NCBI GenBank assembly: GCA_963730535.1
Contig: CAVSRU010000005.1
Span: 372,001 to 436,000, forward strand
Source of the DNA: DASSUW01 sp963730535
Lineage (GTDB): Bacteria > Actinomycetota > Thermoleophilia > Solirubrobacterales > Solirubrobacteraceae
Length of the DNA stretch: 64,000 nucleotides
Reading direction: 5' to 3'
Positions 6,875 to 15,490 of this stretch are shown here, one piece after another. Numbering within the stretch: the stretch's first letter is position 1; each line of letters opens with the position of its first letter. Both the position numbers and the translations under genes were made by a program. The notes below the pieces were generated by a model. It was not told where the DNA came from. It searched no databases and saw only the letters and a list, made by a program, of their open reading frames with translations.

Positions 6875-8022
6875 GCGCGCCGCCGGAGGGCGGCGGCGAG
6901 CTGCTCCTCGCGGCCCGGCGCCTCCCCGCGCAGCATCGCCTCGGTCGCTGCGTCGAGCGCCTCCCCGACCGCCGGGCCGTTCAGGCCGGCCGCCACGACG
7001 TCGTCGCCCGTGATCGCCAGGCGGCGGTGGCGGACGGCGTCGAGCCAGCGCCGCGCCGCCTCACCGTCCCCGCGCGCCCCGGCTACGGCCACCGCCTCGG
7101 CCGGCTCGTTCCGCAGCCGCCGCCACAAGGCCGCGTCGTCGGCGGGAGCGAGCGGCGGAGCCGCGGCGGCGCGGGCCACGACGTCCCGCTCGCGCGCCGG
7201 GAACGCGAGCTCGTCGAGGACTGGGGCCGCGTCGTCCGCCAGCGACGCGGCGAGCGCGACGAGGTCGGCGCGCCCGTCGGATGGGGTCAGCTCCTGGGCA
7301 CGCTCCACGAGCTGCGGGTCGACGGCGAAGCCGTCGCCGAGCAGCGCGCGGCCGAGGCCGTGGCGCTCGAGCGCGAGCAGGGCCGCTGGCTGCGGCTCGC
7401 GCAGGAGGAGCCGCAGCTCGGCGCCGAGCCGGGAGCCGGTCACGGTGGCGAGGAGCGCGGGGTCCGCCAGGGCGTCGGTGGCCGGGTCCGGCTCGAAGCC
7501 GAGCCGCGCGGCGTAGCGGGCGAGGCGCAGCATGCGGGTGGGGTCGTCGCGGAACGAGTCCTCGTGGAGGACCCGCAGGCGCCCGGCGCGGAGGTCCTCC
7601 TCGGCGCCCGGGAGCCAGACCAGCTCGCCGTCGGCCAGGTGCAGGGCGATCGCGTTGACGGTGAAGTCGCGCCGCTCGAGGTCCTCGCGCAGGGTCGCGC
7701 CGAGCTCGACGTCGGGCAGCGCGCCCGGCCGCGGGTAGCGCTCCCGCCGCGCCCCGGCGAGGTCGAACGTCGTCTCGGGGGCGGTCACCGTGGCGGTCCC
7801 GAAGCGCTCGTGGGCGGTCACGCGGCCGCCGGCGCGCTCGGCGGCCCGGCGGGCGACCGCGAGCGCGTCGCCCTCGACGACGAAGTCCAGCTCGTGCGGG
7901 CGACGGCCCAGCAGCAGGTCGCGCACGGCGCCGCCGACGACGTACACGGCCCCCTCGCCGTCGAGCGCGGCGACGGCGGGCGGCCTCCCGAGGCGTTCGA
8001 GCACATCGCTCACGGGAGGCAT
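6871..8022 (-). CDS. cca: CCA tRNA nucleotidyltransferase / poly(A) polymerase family
   Basis: The enzyme adds or repairs the 3' CCA end of tRNAs, or polyadenylates RNA. The head domain has YVVGGAVRDLLLGRRPHELD with the class II nucleotidyltransferase GG and Asp residues, followed by RRDFTVNAIAL and DDPTRMLRLARYAARLGF. The 383-residue length lacks a C-terminal HD phosphohydrolase. I used the ATG at 8022; a GTG at 8013 is an alternative. The divergent propeller gene starts only 25 bases away, so the promoters must overlap coding sequence if the ATG is right. Its stop codon forms the end of a long inverted repeat. Confidence 0.88.
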   Translation of the reverse strand: MPPVSDVLERLGRPPAVAALDGEGAVYVVGGAVRDLLLGRRPHELDFVVEGDALAVARRAAERAGGRVTAHERFGTATVTAPETTFDLAGARRERYPRPGALPDVELGATLREDLERRDFTVNAIALHLADGELVWLPGAEEDLRAGRLRVLHEDSFRDDPTRMLRLARYAARLGFEPDPATDALADPALLATVTGSRLGAELRLLLREPQPAALLALERHGLGRALLGDGFAVDPQLVERAQELTPSDGRADLVALAASLADDAAPVLDELAFPARERDVVARAAAAPPLAPADDAALWRRLRNEPAEAVAVAGARGDGEAARRWLDAVRHRRLAITGDDVVAAGLNGPAVGEALDAATEAMLRGEAPGREEQLAAALRRRA

Positions 8023-8047
8023 CTTCGCGCCTGGGTACCCTGGAGGC

Positions 8048-9496
8048 GTGTCGCCGGACCGTCCCCGCTGGTACCGGCGGCGGCTGGTCATCGTCCTCGC
8101 GGCCCTCGTGGCAGTGCTTGCCGGTGCCGCCGTCGTCTTCGCCCTCACCCGCCCGGGTGACGTGTTCAACAGCGACGTCGAGTTCCGCGACGAGCCGGAG
8201 CCGACGGCGGTCCCCGCGCAGGAGGCCGAGCCGCCCAGCCGGAAGGGGCGCAAGAAGAAGCGCGACCCGCTGGCCGGCTTCCAGTGGCCGACGTACGGCT
8301 ATACGACCGACCGCCGGCGCTTCCTGCAGGCCAAGCCGTCGGTGCGGCCGCCGTTCAAGCGCGCCTGGAGCTGGAGCGCCACCGTCCTGCTCGAGTTCTC
8401 CCCGATCATCGTCGGGAACCGGCTCTTCATCATGGACAACGCCGGCGTCGTCACGGCGTTGAACCGCACGACCGGCAGGCGGGTGTGGAAGCGCGACATG
8501 GGCTACCTGTCCGCGTCCTCGCCGGCGTACGGGAACGGGAAGGTGTTCGTGACCGTGCTCGAGCGGGACCGCGGCGGCGGGAGCGGCGGCCGGGTCGCTG
8601 CGCTGCGTGCGCGCGACGGCAAGGTCGAGTGGTCGCGCGACCTCAGCAGCCGCACGGAGTCCTCCCCGCTGTTCGTCGACGGCCGCGTCTACTTCGGGGC
8701 CGAGAACGGGACCGTGTACTCGATGTACGCCCGCGGCGGAGCGATCGAGTGGACGTTCGACTCCGCGGGTGCCGTCAAGGGCGGCCCGGCGCTCGCCGAC
8801 GGCCGGCTCTTCTTCGGGACCTACGGCGGCAACGTGTACGCGATCTCCCGCCGCACCGGGCGCCAGATCTGGCACGCCGGCACCAGCGGCGCCAACCTGG
8901 GCCTCTCCGCCGGCAACTTCTACTCGAGCCCGGCAGTCGCCTACGGCCGCGTCTACATCGGCAATACCGACGGCAACATGTACTCGTTCTCCGCCGAGTC
9001 GGGCAAGCTCGCCTGGCGGCGCGGGACCGGCTCGTACGTCTACGCCTCCCCCGCCGTCGCCCAGGTCCGCGGCGGCAAGCCGACCGTGTACTTCGGCAGC
9101 TACGACGGCACCTTCTACGCGCTCGACGCCCGCAGCGGAGCGACGCGCTGGGCGCACAAGGACGGCGGCAACATCTCGGGGGCGGCGACGATCGTCGGCG
9201 ACATCGTCTACTACTCGAACCGCGGCAACGGCGACACCCAGGGCATGTGGGCGCGCACCGGCAAGCGAGCGTTCCACTCCACGCGCGGCGCCTACAACCC
9301 GGTGGTCTCCGACGGCGAGACGATCTACCTCACCGGCTACTCGTCGGTCGCCGCCTTCGTGCCCAAGACCATCGCCCAGGAGCGCCGCGCCGCCGAGCGG
9401 CGCAAGGCGGCGGCGAAGAAGAAGCGCGAGGCGAAGAAGCGGCGGGCCGCGAAGAAGAAGCGGCGGGCTAAGAAGCGCCGCGAGCGTCGCGATTGA
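8048..9496 (+). CDS. Membrane-anchored PQQ-type beta-propeller protein with Lys/Arg tail
   Basis: The product (482 residues) has a short basic N-terminus, one transmembrane helix at about residues 10-32 (VIVLAALVAVLAGAAVVFAL) and then an extracytoplasmic beta-propeller. At least seven blades carry the PQQ/BamB-type pattern, for example VTALNRTTGRRVWKRD, VYAISRRTGRQIWHAG, FYALDARSGATRWAH. The last about 45 residues are almost wholly Lys, Arg and Ala, which should bind the anionic wall or nucleic acid. No enzyme residues are recognised; PQQ cofactor binding is not implied. Start GTG at 8048 is the first in-frame start before the helix; its Shine-Dalgarno spacing is poor. Resembles BamB folds but no outer membrane is expected here. 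Confidence 0.8.
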   Translation: MSPDRPRWYRRRLVIVLAALVAVLAGAAVVFALTRPGDVFNSDVEFRDEPEPTAVPAQEAEPPSRKGRKKKRDPLAGFQWPTYGYTTDRRRFLQAKPSVRPPFKRAWSWSATVLLEFSPIIVGNRLFIMDNAGVVTALNRTTGRRVWKRDMGYLSASSPAYGNGKVFVTVLERDRGGGSGGRVAALRARDGKVEWSRDLSSRTESSPLFVDGRVYFGAENGTVYSMYARGGAIEWTFDSAGAVKGGPALADGRLFFGTYGGNVYAISRRTGRQIWHAGTSGANLGLSAGNFYSSPAVAYGRVYIGNTDGNMYSFSAESGKLAWRRGTGSYVYASPAVAQVRGGKPTVYFGSYDGTFYALDARSGATRWAHKDGGNISGAATIVGDIVYYSNRGNGDTQGMWARTGKRAFHSTRGAYNPVVSDGETIYLTGYSSVAAFVPKTIAQERRAAERRKAAAKKKREAKKRRAAKKKRRAKKRRERRD

Positions 9497-9702
9497 ACGT
9501 CAACTGCGGCTGGGTAGGGAGGCGTGGGAGCCGGCCGCGGCTCGGAAATCGGGCCGCAGGCCCCAACTATCCCGGATTAGCCCCGGATTCCGGGGCTAAT
9601 CGGGGATAGTTCGCCGAACCATGTCGGATTAGCCGCGGATTCCGCGGCTAATCGAGCAAGGTTTGCAATCCGGGCCTCCCCTCAATGCCGCCGTTGACGT
9701 TC
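9497..9702. repeat. Mosaic intergenic repeat, copy 1
   Basis: Left end AACGTCAACTGCGGCTGGG then TAGGGAGGC, right end CAATGCCGCCGTTGACGTTC. The core holds a near-perfect palindrome of about 45 bases at 9566-9610 centred on CCCCGGATTCCGGGG with ACTATCC/GGATAGT flanks, and a second palindrome GATTAGCCGCGG/CCGCGGCTAATC at about 9628-9654. It lies between the convergent ends of the propeller gene and rsgA. Same family as copies at 23998, 33866, 47301 and 54338. Confidence 0.85.
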
Positions 9703-9705
9703 GCG

Positions 9706-10605
9706 TCACCCCTGCCGCCGATCCCGAGCCTCCCGCCTGCGCCGCCTCTCCCGCATCTCGCGGTAGACGCCGCGGTGGAACTCGCGCTCGCGCGCCCGGC
9801 GCTCCCGCTTGACCTGGGCCTTGTCGAGCAGCGGGACCGGCTCGTCGCCCTCCTCGAGCGGCGCGACGAGCCGGAGCCCGGGCGTGTCGACGAGCAGCGC
9901 TCCGCCCGGGAGCGTGACGAGCTCGCGGCGGCTGGTCGTGTGGCGGCCGCGGTCGTCGCTCGCGCGGATCGGGGCCGTGGACTGGCGCTCCTCTCCCAGC
10001 AGCGCGTTGAGCAGCGTCGACTTGCCGACTCCGGAGGTGCCGAGCAGGACCGCCGTGCGGCCCGGCTCGAGCACGGCACGGACCGCGTCCATGCCGCGGC
10101 CGTCGAGCGCGCTGACCGCGATCGCCGGGACCTCGTCGATCTGGGCGACGAAGCGACCCGGGTCGTCGACGAGGTCCGCCTTGGTGAGCAGGACCACGGC
10201 GTCGACCTCGCCACGGGCGGTGATGGCGAGGAAGCGCGCGAGGCGCCGCGGGTTCAGGTCGCGGTTGAGCGACGTGGCGAGCAGGGCGACGTCGACGTTG
10301 GCGGCCAGAACCTGCGTGCCGCGGCCCTCGAGCCGGCGGGCGATGACGCCGCGCCGCGGGAGCACGGCGCGGACGGGGCCGCCGGGTAGCGCGGCGACGA
10401 AGTCGCCGGTGGCGGGCATCGCCGAGGTGCGCCGCAGCCGCCCGGACAGCGGTGCGCGCCAGCCGGCCACGCCGGTGTCGACGACCACGCTCCCGCGGTC
10501 GACCGCGATGACGCGGGCGGCGACGAGCGACGGGTCGCCGATCGCGTCGAGATCTGATTGCAGCTCCGCGCGCCAGCCGAGGCGCGCGAGGGGATGTGAA
10601 GACAA
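9706..10605 (-). CDS. rsgA: RsgA-like circularly permuted GTPase without the zinc subdomain
   Basis: RsgA is a 30S assembly GTPase. The OB domain is at about residues 30-85, and the permuted GTPase motifs are present in order: G4 LTKADL, G5-like AVSAL, G1 GTSGVGKSTLLNALLG, G2-like GRHTT and G3 DTPGLR. The usual C-terminal zinc site (three Cys and one His within about 40 residues) is missing: the chain goes from DTPGLR over a short acidic linker straight into the terminal Arg-rich helix. At 299 residues it is shorter than typical RsgA. The TTG start is supported by AGGAG six bases before it. Gene symbol by family only. Confidence 0.85.
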   Translation of the reverse strand: MSSHPLARLGWRAELQSDLDAIGDPSLVAARVIAVDRGSVVVDTGVAGWRAPLSGRLRRTSAMPATGDFVAALPGGPVRAVLPRRGVIARRLEGRGTQVLAANVDVALLATSLNRDLNPRRLARFLAITARGEVDAVVLLTKADLVDDPGRFVAQIDEVPAIAVSALDGRGMDAVRAVLEPGRTAVLLGTSGVGKSTLLNALLGEERQSTAPIRASDDRGRHTTSRRELVTLPGGALLVDTPGLRLVAPLEEGDEPVPLLDKAQVKRERRAREREFHRGVYREMRERRRRREARDRRQG

Positions 10606-10840
10606 GCGAAGCTCCTGAAGACGAACGAAGGACGGACGGCGGAGGGCCGCGGCCGCACGACGGCGGCCGGGCCGCTCAGGAGCGGTCCGCGTGGAACAGG
10701 AGCTGTGAGTGCGAGCGGAGCAGAGGTCTTCGCCGCGAAGGGTACGGGCCGCCGGGCGCCGCCGCCAGTGTGGCTAGCACGAGACGGGGGCCCCGCCCAA
10801 CGGGTCATTCCGTGTCGAGCGATATCCCGTTGGGCACCCC
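10606..10840. other. Non-coding gap with hairpin downstream of hisF
   Basis: No credible gene is seen in these 235 bases. A perfect 10-base inverted repeat (GCCCAACGGG at 10795-10804 and CCCGTTGGGC at 10826-10835, 21-base loop) lies six bases beyond the hisF stop and could act in transcription termination or RNA stability; it lacks a clear U-run. The part next to rsgA probably holds its promoter. Confidence 0.45.
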
Positions 10841-11602
10841 CTATGGCCGCATCGGCACGCCGGCCGCCCGCAGGGCGTCGCGCACCTCGGGGATCGTGTA
10901 CTCGCCGTAGTGGAAGATCGAGGCGCACAGCGCCGCGTCCGCGCCGGCCGCCAGCCCGTCGACGAGGTGGGCCGGCTCGCCCGCGCCGCCCGACGCGATC
11001 ACCGGCACCTCCACCGCGCCGCTGATGGCCCGTATCAGCTCGAGGTCGTAGCCGTCCTTGGTGCCGTCGCGGTCCATCGAGGTGAGCAGGATCTCCCCCG
11101 CCCCCCGCTCCACCGCCTCGCGCGCCCACTCGACGGCGTCGCGCCCCGTCGCCGTGCGACCTCCGGCGACGTAGACCTCGAAGCCGGGTGGGTGGGCCAA
11201 ATTCCGCTTGGCGTCGATGGCGAGCACGACGCACTGGGCGCCGAACACCTCCGCCATCTCCGTCACGAGCTCGGGCCGGGCGACCGCCGCCGAGTTGACC
11301 GACACCTTGTCGGCCCCCGCGTCGAGCACGGCCTGGGCGTCGGCCACCTCGCGCACCCCGCCACCGATCGTGAACGGCACGAACACCTCGTCGGCGGCCC
11401 GCCGCGCCAGCTCCACCACGGTGCCCCGCTTGTCGGACGTCGCGGTGATGTCGAGGAATACGAGCTCGTCGGCGCCCGTCTTGTCGTAGTGAGCGGCAAG
11501 CTCGACGGGATCCCCGGCGTCACGGATGTCGATGAACCGGGTGCCCTTGACGACGCGACCCGCGTCGACGTCCATGCACGGGATGATGCGCTTGTAGTGC
11601 AC
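10841..11602 (-). CDS. hisF: Imidazole glycerol phosphate synthase, cyclase subunit
   Basis: HisF converts PRFAR plus HisH-derived ammonia into imidazole glycerol phosphate and AICAR. The 253-residue TIM barrel shows the catalytic Asp in RIIPCMDVDAGRVVKG, the second Asp in LAIDAKRN, plus FTIGGGVR, DKVSVNSAA, TSMDRDGTKDGYDLEL and VIASGGAG. It is separated from hisA-hisH by about 3.2 kb holding an ECF sigma gene and a LuxR-type regulator, so it may need its own promoter. The pair partner HisH is intact, so the function should be complete. Confidence 0.97.
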   Translation of the reverse strand: MHYKRIIPCMDVDAGRVVKGTRFIDIRDAGDPVELAAHYDKTGADELVFLDITATSDKRGTVVELARRAADEVFVPFTIGGGVREVADAQAVLDAGADKVSVNSAAVARPELVTEMAEVFGAQCVVLAIDAKRNLAHPPGFEVYVAGGRTATGRDAVEWAREAVERGAGEILLTSMDRDGTKDGYDLELIRAISGAVEVPVIASGGAGEPAHLVDGLAAGADAALCASIFHYGEYTIPEVRDALRAAGVPMRP

Positions 11603-11689
11603 CGCTCGAAGAGTAGGTAGCCCCGTCCCAAACTTGGGTGACGGCTGCCGATGCGCGCCCTGAAGCGTTTAAGCGACAGTCGGCGGGCG

Positions 11690-12181
11690 ATGAATTCGAC
11701 GCTCGACCCTGAACGCGCCGCCGAGCACCTGCCGCGGCTGTTCCGCCTCGCCTGGTCGCTCTGCGGCTCCCGCCATCTCGCCGAGGAGCTGACCCAGGAG
11801 ACCTACGTGCGCGTGCTGGCCCGGCCGCGCCGGCTGCGAGGCGCCAGCGACTACGCGTACCTCGCGACCACGCTGCGCAACGTGCACGCCGACCACCGGC
11901 GCACCGCGCACCGGCGGCCGATCCCGGTCGCCGACCCGCCGAACGTCCCGGGCGGCACGAGCCCCGAGGCGGCCCTGATCGCGCGAGAGGTGTACGCGGC
12001 GATCGCCGCGCTCCCCGACCCCCTGCGCGACGTCGTGGCGACCGTGGACGTCGGCGGCGCGTCGTACGCGGAGGCCGCGACCAGCCTCAAGATCCCGATC
12101 GGCACGGTGATGAGCCGCCTCCACCGCGCCCGCCGGAAGCTCGTCGGCACCCTCGGCGAGCCCGCCCTCGCGCCCGCCTAG
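11690..12181 (+). CDS. ECF-type RNA polymerase sigma factor
   Basis: This is an extracytoplasmic-function sigma factor of about 163 residues. Region 2 spans HLPRLFRLAWSLCGSRHLAE with ELTQETYVRVLARP, and region 4 is LPDPLRDVVATVDVGGASYAE followed by LKIPIGTVMSRLHRARRKL, the helix-turn-helix for the -35 element. No anti-sigma gene is adjacent. I chose the Met at 11690 because it begins the conserved part; a start at 11651 adds 13 residues without known features. It is convergent with the LuxR-type gene, and their stop codons overlap by four bases. Together they split the histidine cluster between hisA and hisF. Confidence 0.88.
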   Translation: MNSTLDPERAAEHLPRLFRLAWSLCGSRHLAEELTQETYVRVLARPRRLRGASDYAYLATTLRNVHADHRRTAHRRPIPVADPPNVPGGTSPEAALIAREVYAAIAALPDPLRDVVATVDVGGASYAEAATSLKIPIGTVMSRLHRARRKLVGTLGEPALAPA

Positions 12182-14740
12182 AGTCCGAGCTCGTCGGCCG
12201 CCGCGCCGACGTCCCGCCGCGAGGCCACGCCGAGCTTGGCGAGCACCGCGGCGACGTGGTGGTCGACCGTCCGCACGGAGACCACCAGGCGCGCCGCGAT
12301 CTCGGCGTTGGTCAGCCCCTCGCGCACGAGCTCGAGCACCGCGAGCTGGCGCGCCAGTCAACCCCGCCGGGTTGGAACGCGTCGCCGACCGCGGGCCGCG
12401 CGGCACCCGCTCCCCCATCGCCCGCAGCCGCCGCCTGACCTGCGTCGCCGCGCCCGCCGCGCCGAGCCCGTCGAGGACCCGCAGCCCAGCCAGCGACGGC
12501 TCCCGCTCCCCCGAGCCGACCAGCTCGAGCGCCTGCTCGTACGGGTCCCCCGCGGCTTCCCAGCCCGCGGCCGCCGCCTGCCAGTCGCCGCGCAGCCCCG
12601 CCGCCCACGGCTCCGGGCAGCCGGAGAACGGCCCCGCGCCGTCGAGGCCGGCGCGCGCGAGGTAGCGGTGCAGCTCGCCGCGGAACGGCGCGCCGCCCGG
12701 GTGGCTGGTGCGGGGCTCGAGCACCGCCGCGACCTCGCGGGCGACCTCGGGCTCCTCCGCCAGCCACGCCCACTCCACGTACGCCAGCCCCGCGTAGGCG
12801 ACGCCGAGCAGCAGCCGCTGGCGACGGGCGTGCTCCCACGCGGCGGCCAGCAGCTCGCCGGCGCCCGGATCGCCGCGCCGGGCGAGCAGCCGCCCCAGCC
12901 ACGGCACGCTGTAGGCATAGAGCATCCCGGGGTCGTCCACGCCCTCGACCAGCTCGCGCAGCCCGCTCAGCGCCGCCTCCCAGCGCCCTCGCCGCAGCAG
13001 CGCCAGGCAGCGATGGACCTCGAGGTTGTAGGCGTGCGACCAGAACCCGCGCTCGCGCGCGAAGGCCAGCCCGTCGCGGACGCACGCTTCGAGCTCGTCC
13101 AGGCGGCCGGAGCGGAACAGCAGCTCGCCGAGGTTGCAGTAGCCGCGCGCCGCCGACTCCCAGTGACGCCCCTCGATCGACGCCGCCACGCTCTCGCGCA
13201 GCAGCCCCAGCCCCTCGTCGCCCGCCCCCTGCTCGAAGCGCGCGATCCCGAGGTAGTTGAGCGACAGCGCCGCCAGGTCGCTGCGCCCCGCCCGCAGCGC
13301 CAGGTCGCGTGCCGAGGCAAGGATGTCGGCCGCGCGGTCCGGCTCGTCGGTGAGCGCCAGGATCGCCCCCTCGTAGAGGGACGCGTGGGCGAGCGCGGCG
13401 GCGTGGCCGGTCGGCTCGAGCAGCATCACGGCGCGCGACGCGGCGAGCTCGGCCTCGTCGGTCTCGCCCGCCATGAACAGGTGGCGCGAGACCCGCACGA
13501 GGCACTGCCCGACGGCCACGGTGTCGCCCGCCTCCTCGTACAGCCGGGCGGCCTCGCGCCCGGCCTCGATCGCCTCGCGGAAGCGGTGGGCGTTGTAGAG
13601 CTCCCAGCCGTAGCCGTCGAGCAGCTCCGCGCGGTCGCGGACTCCCAGGCGCGCCGCGTGCGGCAGCACGGACTCGTAGTGGGCGAGCGACTGGCGGTGC
13701 GACGCGGCGTGCGCGGCCTCGCGCGCCGCGAGCGGCCCGACGACCACAATCGTGTCTACGTCGCCCGCCTCCACGGCGTGGTGCATCACGCGCGCCCGTT
13801 CTCCCACGCCCGAGGCCAGCAGCGCCCGCATGACGTCGGCGTTGAGCGCCCGCCGCCGGATCGCCGGCAGGCTGTGCTCGAGCGCCCGCCGCGCCAGCTC
13901 GTGGCGGAACGCCAGGCTGCCGGGCCGTACCTCGAGCACGCCCGCCACCTCCGCCTCGGCCAGCGCCTCGACGCCCTCCCCCAGCAGCGCCGCCGCCAGC
14001 CCGTCCTCGACCTGGGCGGGCACCACGGAGAGCCGCTCGAGCGCGTCGCGGCAGTCCCGCCCCAGCCGCCCGACGCGCGCGAGGACCGCCTCGACGACGC
14101 TGGCCGGCACCGCCTCGCCCGGCGAGGCGAGCGCCTCGGTGACGAAGAACGGGTTGCCGCCCGTCACGCGGTGCAGGGCCTCGGCGTCGGCGTCGGTGCC
14201 GTCGGCCAGCCGCGCGACCGCCTCGCGGCTCAGCGGCGCCAGCGGCAGCCGGTGCACCGGGCGCCCGGCAAGCCCGCCGAGGAAATGCCGCAGGCCCTCC
14301 GCCGCGTCGTCGCGGCACGTGAGCAGGACGAGGGCGCCCACCCTCTCGATCCGCCGCGCCGCATAGCCGAGGACGTCGAGCGTGGCGTCGTCGGCCCAGT
14401 GGATGTCCTCGACCACGAGCACGGTCGGCGGCGACGCCGCGAGCTCGTCGAGCAGCGCCCCGAACACGCCGTCCACATCACCGGCCAGTGCCTGGGCGAG
14501 CGGGCCGGCCGGCCCGGCGGCGTCGCGCAGCGGACCGAGCGTGCGCGGCGCCATGAGGTCGTCGCAGGCGGCCACCAGGAGCCGCGCGCGGCCGGTCGCC
14601 TCGACGACGAAGGCGCGCACGAGGCTGGTCTTGCCGATCCCCGCCTCCCCGGACACGAGCGCGACCGACCCGCGCCCCGCGGCGGCATCGGCCACCGCGC
14701 CGCCGAGCACGGCCAGCGGGTCGTCGCGCTCGAGCAGCAT
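12178..14740 (-). pseudogene. LuxR-family AAA ATPase regulator, frameshifted before its HTH domain
   Basis: This is a large MalT/LAL-type transcriptional regulator. Residues 1-250 form the ATPase domain with Walker A SGEAGIGKTSLV and Walker B VLVVEDIHWADD, followed by TPR-like helical repeats to about residue 780. The frame then breaks near 12355-12360: read as given it runs into nonsense, whereas the next frame gives a perfect LuxR helix-turn-helix (LARQLAVLELVREGLTNAEI, SVRTVDHHVAAVLAKLGV) ending at 12178. Removing one base in GTTGACTGGC restores an 853-residue protein. So it is either a recent pseudogene or a sequence error. It starts 18 bases after hisA on the same strand. Confidence 0.85.
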
Positions 14741-14758
14741 GCCGCCATCGTGGCGACG

Positions 14759-15490
14759 TCAGTGCGCGCTGTCGAGCGCCGCCTGCCCCTCGGCCACCGT
14801 GAAGCGCTTCTCGTACAGCGCCTTTCCGACGATCACGCCGGACAGGTTCACCTGCCGCAGGCCCGCCAGGCCCTCGAGATCCTCACGGCGGCCGATCCCG
14901 CCGGAGTAGAGGAAGCGGCCGCGCACCGCCTCGGCGATCCCCGCGACCTCGTCGAGGTCGGGGCCCTCGAGCTTGCCGTCGCGGTCCACGTTCGTGTAGA
15001 CGAACGAGGCGACGCCGCGGTCGTGCAGCAGGTGGATCGCCTCCGCCGCCGGCATCTCGGTCGTCTCCGTCCAGCCGGCGGTGGCGATGAAGCCGCCGCG
15101 CACGTCGACCGAGACCACGATCCGGGGCCCGAAGGCGGCGACGATCTCGTCCAGGAAGTCGATGTCGCGGAACGCAGCGGTGCCGACGATCGCGCGCTCG
15201 GCGCCCGCCCGCAGCGCGTCGCGCACCGCGGCCACCGTCCGCAGCCCGCCGCCGTACTGCACGGGGACGCCGGTGCCGGCGACGATCCGGCGCAGGTGCT
15301 CGAGCGAGCGGGGCTCGCCGTCGCGGGCGCCGTCGAGGTCGACGACGTGCAGGTACCGCGCGCCGGCGTCGACCCAGCTCTGGGCGGCCTCCAGCGGGTC
15401 GTCGTGGTACGTGGTGGCGTCCTCGAAGCGGCCTTCGACGAGCCGCACCGCGCGGCCGCCCATGATGTCGATCGCCGGGTACAGGATCAT
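14759..15490 (-). CDS. hisA: ProFAR isomerase (HisA)
   Basis: HisA isomerises ProFAR to PRFAR in histidine synthesis. The 243-residue TIM barrel has the N-terminal catalytic Asp in YPAIDIMGGRAVRL, and VPVQYGGGLR, ERAIVGTAAF, IVVSVDVRGG, YTNVDRDGKLEGPDL and FLYSGGIG. In some Actinobacteria HisA is the bifunctional PriA, since a separate trpF may be absent; sequence alone does not decide it here. The ATG overlaps the hisH stop as ATGA. Next on the strand is the LuxR-type gene. Confidence 0.95.
   Translation of the reverse strand: MILYPAIDIMGGRAVRLVEGRFEDATTYHDDPLEAAQSWVDAGARYLHVVDLDGARDGEPRSLEHLRRIVAGTGVPVQYGGGLRTVAAVRDALRAGAERAIVGTAAFRDIDFLDEIVAAFGPRIVVSVDVRGGFIATAGWTETTEMPAAEAIHLLHDRGVASFVYTNVDRDGKLEGPDLDEVAGIAEAVRGRFLYSGGIGRREDLEGLAGLRQVNLSGVIVGKALYEKRFTVAEGQAALDSAH

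Noticed and set aside
7061..9277. 738-codon minus-strand frame over the propeller gene
   Set aside because: Composition is Arg/Ala/Gly/Pro-rich, no domain, and it covers two well-supported genes in other frames.
9497..9702. Repeat copies as simple bidirectional terminators
   Set aside because: Two of five copies lie between divergent gene starts and the palindromic cores differ, so termination alone does not explain them.
10596..10910. 104-codon plus-strand frame beyond rsgA
   Set aside because: No Shine-Dalgarno, low-complexity composition, and it runs into hisF antisense.
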